A DNA stretch of 64,000 bases. Source: Narthecium ossifragum. Lineage: Eukaryota > Streptophyta > Magnoliopsida > Dioscoreales > Nartheciaceae. A model generated the notes under the pieces. That model was not told where the DNA came from. It worked only from the letters and a program-made list of their open reading frames with translations, and ran no database searches. Positions 20,327-30,235 of this stretch are shown one piece after another; positions within the stretch are counted from its first letter, which is position 1; the number at the start of each line of letters is the position of its first letter. The position numbers and the translations under genes were made by a program. The DNA lies in the NCBI GenBank assembly GCA_963920575.1, contig OY986969.1, positions 18,337,288 through 18,401,287 on the forward strand, read 5' to 3'.

Positions 20327-21667
20327 TACGTGTCCTTCCAGCTCAGCGGTTTGCATGTCGCCTGGATGCTTACTTGGTTGCATGTTTACTTTTAGGTTTT
20401 TTGCATCTAGAGGCATGTAGTACTAGGGGCTTGTTCTTGATGATAGACTGTATCTAGGGGTCAATTTTGTATTTTGTGGATGGTTGGAGCGTATTCTTTT
20501 TGTGTTTGGAGGGTGGAAATCTTTTGTACTCCATTGCTCCACTTTTGCTTATGATTGTCATCTTTGATTGTGGATATATATAAATGATTGTTGGCTTTGG
20601 AGGTGGGCGATGTGTATGATTGTAATTGTGGTTATGTGAGTTGTAAAGATGAGTGTGGATGCATGTATATATTTGGATGTGAATGAATGTATATATGTTT
20701 GGATGCAAATGGCATCTTTGTACAACCCTTGTGCTTATTGAATAAATAGAGAGAATGCTGCCCAATTTTTCTCCAAAATTTGCATCTCTATTCGTTGATT
20801 TCCATAATGCTATGATGGGTACTTCCTCTATGACTTGTAACAGGGTTCGAAGCCAAGTTAGAGGTCAAGAACCAGTTTAATAAAAGTGACTAGTCATGAT
20901 TCGTAGCCTTCTAGGTTCGAGTGAGTAGGTCTGAGGAGTGCTTCAACACCTAATGCCCCAAAGCCGTCTGGCTTGGGAGTCATTGACCTAACACTCGTTA
21001 AATGGGCCCTGAAGAAAGCTTAAGGGATCAAGGCATTGCACAGTCATGTTAGTATTGAATAAAAGCTTGTTGTCAGCTGTGATTCATGGGCTGCTGGGTT
21101 CGGGAAATTAAGCCCGAGGGGTGCCTCAACACCCAGTGCCTTTAGGTCATCTGACCGGGAAGCCACTAGCCCAAATCCTGTTACATGGGCCTAGTAGAAA
21201 GCCCAAGGGAGCATGGCATTGCACGACCAATAGTTTTAATCATAAAAAAAATGCTTTAAATAAATGTTGTCATTTGTTCAACCAGTGTAAAGTGCTAAGG
21301 ATGTCTAGTTTTTATTGGAACCCTACTTAAATGATCATGAGACCCCGAGTACTTGAGTAGCAACTTTTACTACACAGATTGCTTAGATGAGCGCTAATCA
21401 TGGTCAAGTGCTTTGAAGTGTTTGAATGATGCTATTGATGGAGTTATCCGCTTGCATTTTACTTGTGCTATGCTTTGATGGATGGAGTTATGCATTTGAA
21501 TCTATGTGTGCATATGAATGAATCTTGACTGCATAGGAATCAAATCTATTTGAAAAGTGACTAATCGTAGGTCGGGTGATGACTGTTAGATAGATTATTA
21601 TTTGTTTCCTTTCCCTTCATTTTATTTTGCATTGCTCTAGGACTAGCAAAGATCAAGTTAGGGGGTG
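20327..21667 (+). other. 3' tail of gag-protease element, copy A
   Basis: Non-coding tail. 20330-20830 is AT-rich with TGTATATAT and GTGTGGATG runs. Near 20833 a 538-bp segment present in copy B (59823-60360), including the upstream polypurine-like tract, has been lost between two ATGA repeats. 20835-21240 holds two related hairpin modules. The polypurine tract AAGTTAGGGGGTG at about 21655-21667 abuts the LTR, preceded by CTCTAGGACTAGCAAAG, also found before the Athila LTR at 1591-1609. Confidence 0.7.
20885..21240 (+). other. Two tandem hairpin modules, copy A tail
   Basis: Two units, period about 180 bp, each with CAACACC(TA/CA)(A/G)TGCC, a hairpin, then a GTTA.ATGGGCC and GAA(A)GC..AAGGGA...GGCATTGCAC series. 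Unit 1 hairpin CCAAaGCC-GTCT-GGCTTGG is at 20958-20976; unit 2 hairpin GGTC-ATCT-GACC is at 21145-21156. Related to the single module of the plus Athila at 945-1110. Confidence 0.55.
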
Positions 21668-21695
21668 TGATAAGACGTGAAAAGTGCACAAATCA

Positions 21696-21990
21696 TGTAA
21701 CGCCCCGGCCCTCCACTGGGCCCCGGCCCACGGGCTCCCGGTCCGACCAGGATCAACCCGAGGGCCCCACTCGACACAATTTTGACTGCACGCTTAACGT
21801 TGGAGTTTACTGACGGATCACTGCTATCACGGCTTTAAAACGCGTTGTGGCTATTAAGGGCTTACTATATACTGATATCGAGCCTCGGACCATACCCAGG
21901 CGTTGTGGGATTGCTTACCCGGCTAGCTGACTCAGCCTCGCCCTCCAGGCGCAGGCATCTTGTCCCACGGTAGATCTGGCGGGCCTCACA
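21696..21990 (-). repeat. Cassandra-type solo LTR, copy A (5S part mostly deleted)
   Basis: TGTAACGCCCCGG...GGGCCTCACA on the plus strand, flanked by the target duplication aatca (21691-21695, 21991-21995). It is the same insertion as 61224-61592, but about 74 bp carrying the 5S-derived box are missing at 21787; only GTTAAGCGTGC (reverse strand) remains near 21793-21803. Confidence 0.75.
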
Positions 21991-22134
21991 AATCACCCTT
22001 TCAATTTGGCCTTATTAGTCTTCGAGCAACGCCCTACTGACTACCATTACCCCGTTACAGATACAAGAACCCTCAACGAGGATTAGATCAAGTTTGGAGC
22101 TAAAACGAACTCATTCGGGCCAGTTTAGTATGAA

Positions 22135-22575
22135 GAAGATCGATCATTTATTGAAGAAGATCGATCCTTTAAAGACATCAAGAAGAAATCCAGGCGGAAC
22201 AACAAAGATCGATTTTCTCATGATGAGAAGATCGATCCTCTATGTGCATTTTCAGTGACAGAGCGCAAGTTTTGAAAGGATCGATCTTTCCCTAGGGCAT
22301 GATCGATCTTTCACGGGCAAAAGAGATGACATAGCGCAACAATTTAGAGGATCGATCTTCGTCTACTAAAAGATCGATCACCTTTTGGAGCTGAGGAGCA
22401 TATGAAGCGCAAAAGATCGATCTTCACAGCATAGGAAGATCGATCTTCATCGAGACGTAGCCGCCAGTCAAGAACACAGATCAATCTTCATCCATAGGAA
22501 GATCGATCTTCCACGAGACCATCAATCACACGGAAGAGAAAGATCGATCTTTTATCCTATAAAGATCGATCTTTA
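22135..22575 (+). promoter_or_regulatory. Palindrome array, 3' LTR copy A
   Basis: Around eight pairs of GATCGATC palindromes with AAG/CTT or GG/CC shoulders, ending about 60 bp upstream of the TATA box at 22635. It is longer than the array in the element's 5' LTR. Confidence 0.7.
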
Positions 22576-22634
22576 TGTGCCAGCTGAGCAAAATCAACGA
22601 CCCAGATCTAATGCGAGTGGAGGATCCTTGTAAT

Positions 22635-22643
22635 CTATAAATA
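22635..22643 (+). promoter_or_regulatory. TATA box of 3' LTR, copy A
   Basis: CTATAAATA in the context GTAATCTATAAATAGACCCC; conserved in copy B at 62237-62245. Confidence 0.65.
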
Positions 22644-23514
22644 GACCCCATTGGGGGAATTTTGGGGGATCTCTCTTAGAATTTTTCCAGCCTTTCCTCT
22701 TTGAGGCTCTTCTCACCTAATTTAGAATAAGGTCTTTTTGGAGGAGATCCATGGAAGGAGAGCGTCATCAACCTCTCTCCACGGATCAAACCCTCAAGAT
22801 GAGTCACTAAACTCTTAGCTTAGGGATTCTTATGATGTAATAAGGGTTTCTATTAAGGAATCCTAGGATTTAGGGTTTTTACTATTCTATTGAATGGTTG
22901 TATGGATTGGATTTAATCTCTTTATGAATTTGGTGTTGTTTTCATTGATGAATGCTTGGATTGCCCTCTTGTGCCCTAGATTTAGGTCTCTTGCATGCTA
23001 GGGCTTGGATGGAACCTCTCGTGAGAGGGATTCATGCTAGAACCATGGATTTTGGTCAGCGAGGTGCTAGAACCACCTCGCTATCACACCTAGATCCATA
23101 CCACGTTAGCTCTCTTACGATGAATCCATCCTAATTAGAGGGTTCGTTAGCGGTGATCGCAACTAATTATTCGGTAGCCGATCATTAGACGTTTGTTCTT
23201 GCCGACGAGGGATCTTAACCCGAGCCTCGTCGAGCGATAGGTGTAACTAGCCACTCGCCTATCGACATTCGGATTTAACCATTCAATTTGAGGAGGCATG
23301 CCCTGGTCATAGGAAGAATTATTAGAACTCTTGTTATTGTATAAGAATCCCTCGGCCCTTCTTCATATTTTATCACCTTTTCGCATTAATTTTAGTCTAG
23401 TCTAGTTAAAAACCCAAAATCTTAATCTTTTCCTCCAACTTCTTGGTAGACGATTATGCTTAGTATGTCGCTTCAATCCTAGTTTCTTCCCAGTGGATCG
23501 ACTCAGACTCACCA

Positions 23515-25709
23515 TGTCGCGCCCCGACCCGCGAAAGCCCAACCGGACCGGGCGACGCGAACCGGAACCTAACGAAACGCGAAAAAAGCTGGCGAGGGTT
23601 CCCTCTAACCTATTGGTCTTCCTAACAATTCACCAAAAACACCCTCAATTAAAAGATATTAATTTAACGAAATCTCGAATCACAGATTTACAAACCCAAA
23701 AAGATTTAATATACATATCCTCGGAGAGAGGAAGATTCAAATACAACATTACTCCCATAGGAGACTATCTAGCATAGGGTAAAAGCAGTAAATGATCACC
23801 ACCTCTCAGACTCCTTCTGGCGCCGCCGCACCGCCGACCAACTGTCCGGTAGGGACCACAGAAGAAGAACTGACGCCTGCACCTGCAAAACGCAGCCCGG
23901 GTAGGAGTGAGCATAAAGCTCAATAGGGTTCTACACTACGCCACACAGAAGGAAGAGGGAAACACAACAGTGTCGCCCTCAAGTAAGACCTGGGTGTATA
24001 CAGGGGTCCCATAACCCCTCCGCGTGTCCCTGAGGCCCAGGAGCAGCACTCAGTAAGCAAGAACAAACACTGCTGACTCACATGCAGGAACCGCTGAGTG
24101 GGCAACTCCCCTACTCAAGAGTCAACACAGTGGAACACCGGCTACACCTCAGCATCCGACTCGAGGCCGACACGACCTCTACAATCATCAACCAACAAGT
24201 GTACCAGTCATCTAAGCCTATTATCGAATCGACTGGACACCACAATTCGAACCGGGTCCAAACTACCCAACCCCGGTCGTAGGGCTAAATCCGAGCTTCT
24301 AGCCTCGGGACGGCGACCCACAGATCACCCACGCCCTAACCATGCAACTAATGCACAAATCAACAATGCATGCTATGACATACACAAATAGGAGATAGGC
24401 ATGCAACAGTATGATAAGGCATCATATAAGTCAACCGGATCGCTGCAGCGGTACTACCAACCACTGCCAGCCGATCCGCAGCGGGTCCCAGCATTTCGAC
24501 GGTACCGTGACCGTCAACAGTGGACTCCTGCAACGGGAAGCAACCCCAAAAACGATGATGAACAGTAAACAATATAATATTATAATCCGAAATATAATAT
24601 TATATTCAAAACACCAAAACCTCTACTTAGAGGCTAATTGAAATCAGTAGATCTACAGACCGGGATCAACATATCCAAAATCCACAATCATCCAACGGTT
24701 GGATTAACGGGCAAACACTAATCAAAACCGCTAATCAAATTAATTGCTGCAACACAGCCCTCCAGTAATAAATTCATAAAAAATCGTAGGAAAAGAGGCA
24801 AATTATGAAATCAGTTGGGTTAGAGACTAGATTCAAAGAGCTACAACTCTTATATTCATCACAACCCAAGATCATGCACGTACTGGCCGGAAAACTCGCC
24901 GCAAGCCGACTGTTCTTCAAGAACAACAGAAATCGGAAAATCCGAGATTAATCATGCATAAATCCTAGTAAAATCTCAACCAAAGTTCATGAAACTTATA
25001 ATATAAATTATACTAAGCAAGAGGAAGCTAATAACACCAAGATCAACAAGATCTACCTCCTAGATCTAGAGAAAACCCAAAAACAACATCAGTAGGTAGA
25101 AACCTGCTGGAAACGCACTCCTCGGCTGATTCCCCGCGAACTGGTCACCAACGCAGCTCCAAACTACTTCAGGAATCTTCCTCTCGTTGCCACGGATCCA
25201 ACGAGCCTTAGAACACCCAAAACGGTGGTCAAAGGAGGGAGAACGGAGGAGAAGAAGATGGTTGCCGGAAACAGGGGAAGAAAACAGAGCCGCAGGAGAA
25301 GAAGAAAGATGGAAGAAGAAAGGAGGAGGAGGAGAAGAGGAAGAAAAGGAGGGAAAAGGAGAGGCGAAAGCCGCGGGAAGAGGGGAAGGGGAAGGAGGGG
25401 AGGGAAAGTCCTCCCCTTCTGACAGGAGAGAGCGACAGCCAATGGCGGCCGTCGTCTCAAAGCAGAAAAACCCACCGACGCGAGTCCGATCGATTGCTCG
25501 CGGGCCGCCAGCAGCCCAAAGACGGGCTTCTACGCGCCCTAGCTGGGATCTTCCGATCCCGGGTCCACCTAACCATTCTAATTAAACACTAACACAAACA
25601 AGGTCAGTGTGTGCACACGCGGGTGTGAAACAAATCAACAAGGCGCAATTTTCCAAATTGCCCTTGCAGTCTACAACGAGCCAAAGGGGTAGAGGGACAG
25701 GTCCTCACA
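23515..25709 (-). repeat. Tekay-type solo LTR nested in 3' LTR, copy A
   Basis: 2,195 bp, same family as the LTRs of the Tekay element at 32076-41198 and in the same orientation. Plus-strand ends are TGTCGCGCC and GTCCTCACA. The 5-bp target duplication cacca (23510-23514, 25710-25714) is perfect; the uninterrupted target is in the 5' LTR near 13840. The purine-rich plus-strand block 25240-25400 is the pyrimidine-rich leader in element sense; its long open frames are low-complexity. At the place where the full element carries GGATCGATCC pairs this copy has a single CCGATCGATTG (about 25488). Confidence 0.92.
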
Positions 25710-25802
25710 CACCACTAGCTACCGCCAAAGATAGTTAGTAGAGAGTTTGATTATAAATTTCTAATTTTGATCGGGCGCGTTATGCCGCGACACTTTCCAC
25801 GT

Positions 25803-26161
25803 TATATGACGCACATTGAGGGTTCGATGGCTTTCTCGGTTGAGTTGGTTGGCCGCGCACCGGGTTGTGTTTCCTTGGCCGTGGGAGGGTGTCGTGGGTA
25901 CACCTGATGGTGTTGTTTTGCTCTCGTTGAAGGTCGTGGGTTGGCGAGCTTACTGGTTTGAGAGCTGGGGCCTGTTCACCAGTTTGTGGAGGACCCCTTT
26001 CCCTGTTTTGTGTGGGCACTGGTGCCTTTTGTTGTGTGGTTGCTCATGTTGTGAGCTTGCTAACCTTCTTCTCTTATGCAGGTGTGTTTATTTCCGTTTG
26101 GTTGTTTTTGGTCATACTCTTATCAAATCTCGGGATGAAATGCCTTTCAGAGTGATAGGTT
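25803..26161 (+). other. 3' interior fragment of a D-like chromovirus
   Basis: This includes a block (25815-26010) similar to 44195-44420 inside element D, and ends with a TCTCGGGATGAAATGCC...AGAGTGATAGG sequence. Tekay-type chromoviruses end their interior in the same way (compare 34483-34515 in reverse). No intact ORF; short frames here are not credible. Confidence 0.6.
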
Positions 26162-27965
26162 GTGAGGACTCATATCTCCAACCCGGTCCGATCGCGTTAG
26201 GCCGAGGGTTTGGTTTTTTGCTTTGACTTGGTTGGCCTTGGTTCGTGATCGAGTTGATCGTTGCGACCCCATGGGCAATTTGGTAAATTATGCATTGTCG
26301 GTCGGTTTCACACCTGCGTAGCGCGCAGACTGTCTTGGATTTATGTATATGATTGATTAGATCTTTATAGGCGTTTTCGATCGGAAGATCGGATCTCGAT
26401 CGGGAAAAATCGAAACTGACGGCTGAGATCAAACATAAGTTTCGCATAAATACCCTTTTCCTCTCCCCCATTCTCCTTTTCTTTCTTTCTTCTCCCCCAC
26501 TCACGACCGCGCCGGCTCCTCCTGTCTACCGGAGCTTCTTCGCCACCATCGCCGTCCACGCCCCTCCTCCTCCTCCTCTGCTTTCCCTCGATACCCTGCG
26601 GCCTCTCTTTCCCTCTTCTCCTCTTTGCTCCTCCCCGTCGCACATGAACAGTGGATGTTGGACATTCCTGGCGGCTCCCTGACGACCTGGAGATGGCGAC
26701 GGCGAGGGATCAAGGTGGCAGCGACGAGATTAACAATGGATTAGCGCTTTAAGGTAGGGTTTCTACCCTAACCTTGGGTTAAGCTAAAAGTTAGGGTTTT
26801 GTTTGTTTGGTGTTCATTCTCTTTGTGGTAGATGATGCCTCTAAGCTGGATTAGCATCTGATCTAGCTCTCATGCGATTTTATTTGGATTTAAGCCGGAT
26901 TTATGTAAGATTTTCTCAGATTTCCATTGAAACTATGTTTTCATCGGATCTGAGTTGTTCAAGCTCAGATCCTGGCTCGTGTGTGCATGATCTCTTCCGA
27001 TAATCAACAAGACAGTTGTAGATCAGTGGATAAGCTTTCAATTCCACCTAGTTTCTTAATTTGTGAAGTTTTCTGTGATTTGTGGTGATTTCTCTTCGAA
27101 CCTGCGATGAGATAGTAATTAGTGGGTTGACTAGTGATTTTTTGGATATTTAATCATAAGATTGATCCAATTCTTGGTCAACATGTTCCTTGTATGTTAA
27201 TCTACACTTTCACAAGTTTAATTTGAAATTTGACGTCGTTTGTACGTCGAATTGACGAATATTTCATTGCCTCTAACTATGGTTCTCTATAGCAATCCGG
27301 AATTTAGTTTTTTAGTGGTTTTTCGATGTTTTATCGTGTTTGGTTCTTCGGGATTGATGAAATTAGTGTTCCTAGTGATCACTAGGATTAGTATGTTCAA
27401 ATTGGTAACTTTTAGACGGTTAATTTCTTAATTAGCTTTTAATTTGAGGAACATGCCATGCTATAGATGTTATATATATATATATATATAGTTAAGCCCT
27501 ATGTAAGGGTCATGGTTGAACCAAGGGAGTCATGCTCCTTGAGAGGTTTAGATAGTTAAATGGGCCGACGGTGTGTCCTTTACTGCTTTGTGGGTTAACC
27601 GAGCGAGTGATGACCCTCGGGAATGTTTAGTAGAATTAAAGGCTTGAGTTGTGCCTTGTGTGTATCAGAGTATAACTGATGTGTTGTTGTTAATTGTTAG
27701 TTTACGTCGTATCTTGTTTGTAGAAATTTCAGTTGACGGCTGTGGATGCTGTCGTAATGCTGAAATTTAGATTGATGTGTAATTGCTTGTTAACGACCGG
27801 TGGGCACCGTGGTAATATCGTATATTTAATTGTTGCTTAGACCTTTGCTATGTCTATCCTTTTGGTGAGCTATGTGCTGCGCCTAGCATTGTATATTATC
27901 TGACATCTTGTTGCATGCTTTTACTGTTATTTATGTGTGTATGAGCATTGCATCCACTTTGATTG
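26162..27965 (+). repeat. LTR of D-like chromovirus, 3'-truncated
   Basis: Starts TGTGAGGACTCATATCTCCAACCC, clearly related to the D LTR start at 30907, and aligns in blocks to GAGCATTGCAT near 27955, after which similarity ends; about 1 kb of LTR is missing. A TATA-like CATAAATAC at 26445 is followed by a CT-rich leader. A (TA)n run lies at 27469-27490. It lacks the GGTCGACC arrays of D in the region I could align. Confidence 0.65.
27469..27490. repeat. (TA)11 microsatellite
   Basis: Uninterrupted TA dinucleotide run inside the D-like LTR. Confidence 0.9.
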
Positions 27966-28583
27966 CTAACATGCTAAAGTATTTTCTCATGATCCTTGGA
28001 ACAGTATTTTCTCATGATCCTTGGATAACATGCTAAAGTAGAAACATCAAGCTTCAACTACTTGACATTGTCCCTAGTCTCAAATGGTACAAGTATTGGA
28101 CTTAGAGTCTAATAATGGCTCACAGAGTGACGAAGTAGGGATCTATTCAGTTACTTTCCTATTATGGTCGATTCCTAGCACATACAGTATGATATGCATG
28201 TTATGACGGAGCTCCCACTACGGATCTGTCACACTCAACGCCATACATATTTTAGTTCAGTCGCTTCTCATAGCGCTTGATTTGAGCATCACGAGACAAA
28301 TGGTACTCAACCAATATCTCAAGCATCTCACATCCGGCGTTGTATAGGCTTCATGGAGATTTGGACGTACTCCATGTTCGACTTCATCAGTCTCATCTTA
28401 GACATACTAAGACGACACAAAAAATAACCCTCAAGCTTATTCAACACTAATAGGGATCACATTGCAAGTGGTACTTAGTAATCTTATTGTCTCATCTTGC
28501 CCGTACTCATCGTCAGGGAGATCGCCCGTATGAGAGGGCCGATCATCAACTTGGTGACAACTGTAAAAAAAAACCAGATGATA
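27966..28583. other. Unrecognised segment with a short tandem duplication
   Basis: At 27967-28040, TAACATGCTAAAGTA brackets two copies of a 22-bp unit ending CTCATGATCCTTGGA (27979-28000, 28004-28025). The remaining about 540 bp has no ORF, no match elsewhere in the window and no motif I know. It could be interior or flank of the minus-strand copia whose LTR starts at 28584; CATCTGGTTTTT (reverse of 28571-28581) resembles a decayed iMet primer site. Confidence 0.4.
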
Positions 28584-29083
28584 TGTGCATAAACTGAAGT
28601 TCTAAAAGGGGGGGTTGATCTTAGGCCTTGAACAATAAAATCAATTAAGAAAATCTAAATAGGACGAATCTAATTAAATCATATGCTTGCAAATGATAAG
28701 AGCAGAAAATATATATTAAAGTAAGGATATGAGATGAGAGTTAGAGAGATCGCACCAAAAATTTCATAGTGGTTCAACCAACCTTGCCTACGTCCACTTC
28801 ACTCAAGGGCCTCCTTGAGGTTCCACTACTTGCAAGAACTCTTACAAGTTTTTCCACCAAGCTTCCGGGTGCTTGGCAACCTATCCACCAAGCTTATGGG
28901 TGCTTGGCAACCTTACAATCCCTCCAAACTCTCTTTTGGATATTTCTCTCAAGGTCTATTTAACACTTGAAGTAGTTTTACAAAGGTTTACCTCACTAAT
29001 AAAGAGATACAAACTTGCTAGAATATTATTAGAATAATCCCTTAACTCCCCCTAAGTGCTAGGCAAGTTTGCTGCAACTTCTC

Positions 29084-29090
29084 TTTTATA
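29084..29090 (-). promoter_or_regulatory. TATA box of copia LTR
   Basis: TATAAAA in the context CAGCTATAAAAGAGAAG on the minus strand, about 85 bp downstream, in element sense, of the nearest palindrome. Confidence 0.6.
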
Positions 29091-29173
29091 GCTGAGCTCC
29101 AAAGCCCTCCGAATAGCCTCCCAACGGCTATTTTTTGCTTCTACAACGGCTCTTTAACGACTCTTTTCCTGGC

Positions 29174-29490
29174 TGACGGTCGACCATCGCATCGTTCGTG
29201 ACATCGTCCGCCAGGTTCTTCTTGAGCCACGGTCGATCCACGCATCATCCGTCAAGCTTCACGGTCGACCGTCGCATCGACTGTGACATCGACCGTCAAG
29301 CTCTATTGTAAAAACCGCTTGTGAGGGTCGATACCTCGTTCGACTGTCGCTCCTCCAAGACGGGTCATATAGACCACGTTAGATCGGTCCATCAACCGTC
29401 ACATCGACCGTCAGCCTATTTTTCCAGGACCAGCTTCCGCGGTCAATCCGTGCATCAATCGCCATACCCCACGGTCGATCCGTGCATCAA
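29174..29490 (-). promoter_or_regulatory. GGTCGACC/ATCGACCGT array in copia LTR
   Basis: Six to seven units of the type ACGGTCGACCGTCGCATCGACCGT, spaced roughly 40-50 bp, with mutated members. The same motif type is in the unrelated chromovirus D LTR (31697-32012). Confidence 0.65.
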
Positions 29491-29689
29491 CCGTCGGTAT
29501 AAAAATACATTAAATATGATTTTAATGCTTTTCGAATTAAGGGATATTAATATGAAACCAATGTTTTATCATCAAACATATATTGACATCATCGAACCAA
29601 TATTAGGACTAACACAAACATCCTCAGAAATTTTGCAAGAAGAAAGCGCATTTCATTAATGCATCATAGAAGAAAACTAATTTCATCAA

Positions 29690-30233
29690 ATTTGAATACG
29701 GTGTTCAAGATAAATAAGTACCGCAAATCCTACGCAATCCCAAACCCCTCATATGCCTATGAAATGCATATCGAGCAATGGGTTTGGTCAATAGATCAGC
29801 GAGCATATCGCTTGTGGAAACATACTTTAGGTCACCTAGTCTTGCGCAATCATATCACGTATGAAGTGATAGCGGGTATCAATGTGCTTAGTCCTACCAT
29901 GGTACTTCGGATCCTTCGAATAAGCTATGGTAGCAGTTCTATCACAATGAATGACTATAGGTTCATTTAGATGGCCCTGTCACATGCAAGCTCTGCAAGA
30001 ATCTCGTCAACCATGTGGCCTCTTGGATAGTAGCAGTGCAAGCCACATACTCAGACTCCATAGTATATAAGGAGACACACAACTTCTTCTTGCTGCATCA
30101 TGTAATGGCATCTCCTCCCAAGATAAAGGTGTAACCCGAGACAGATTTTCGATCGTTTTTGTCTATAGAACCATATGCATCACTATATCTGATCAACTTG
30201 AGACCGCCACCTTGGTAACACAAAATGAAGTCT
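29690..30233 (-). pseudogene. pol: Ty1/copia RNase H, 3' end of pol
   Basis: Minus strand, in several frames: LCYQGGGLKLI.YSDA, KSVSGYTFILGGDAIT, CVSLYTMESEYVAC, then IVIHCDRTATIAYSKDPKYH, GRTKHIDTRYHFIRD and MLADLLTKPIA..AFHRHMRGLGLR. These are the ordered motifs of copia RNase H and the C-terminus of pol, which degrades RNA in RNA/DNA hybrids during reverse transcription. Stops and frameshifts are frequent. It ends abruptly at about 30234 against a plus-strand copia gag. Confidence 0.85.
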
Positions 30234-30235
30234 GC

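Larger units (their letters stand above)
12290..25802 (+). mobile_element. Non-autonomous Athila-like gag-protease element, copy A
   Basis: 5' LTR (12290-13943), tRNA-Asp-type primer site, gag, protease, acidic ORF, GTGGGAGGCAACCCA motif, 72-bp minisatellite with palindromes, ORF3, structured tail, polypurine tract, 3' LTR (21668-about 25802) with two nested solo LTRs. No reverse transcriptase, RNase H or integrase motif is visible in any frame, so mobility would need an autonomous partner. Copy B (51555 on) has the same order, so the layout predates the duplication. The two LTRs are only distantly similar, hinting at a recombinant element. The left flank is copia, the right flank chromovirus, with no matching target duplication. 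Confidence 0.85.
21668..25802 (+). repeat. 3' LTR of gag-protease element, copy A, twice interrupted
   Basis: TGATAAGACGTGAAAAG start next to the polypurine tract; end near CACTTTCCACG around 25802. Without the Cassandra (21696-21990) and Tekay-type (23515-25709) insertions and their target copies it is about 1.63 kb. It has a longer palindrome array (22135-22575) than the 5' LTR and CTATAAATA at 22635-22643. The terminal about ten bases differ from the 5' LTR end, so the right boundary is uncertain. Confidence 0.8.
28584..29620 (-). repeat. Ty1/copia LTR, minus strand
   Basis: Plus-strand ends TGTGCATAAACTG and AACACAAACA (TG...CA), 1,037 bp. In element sense it has a GGTCGACC-rich array, then TATAAAA (29084-29090 reversed), then the GGCAAGGTTGGTTGAACCACTATG and AACCCCCCC features common near the end of plant copia LTRs. 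It lies downstream of a minus-strand copia RNase H (29690-30233), as a 3' LTR would. Boundaries are judged from sequence only; no target duplication was identified. Confidence 0.5.

Noticed and set aside
27966..28583. Small DNA transposon or MITE
   Set aside because: I found no terminal inverted repeats with a target duplication around this segment.
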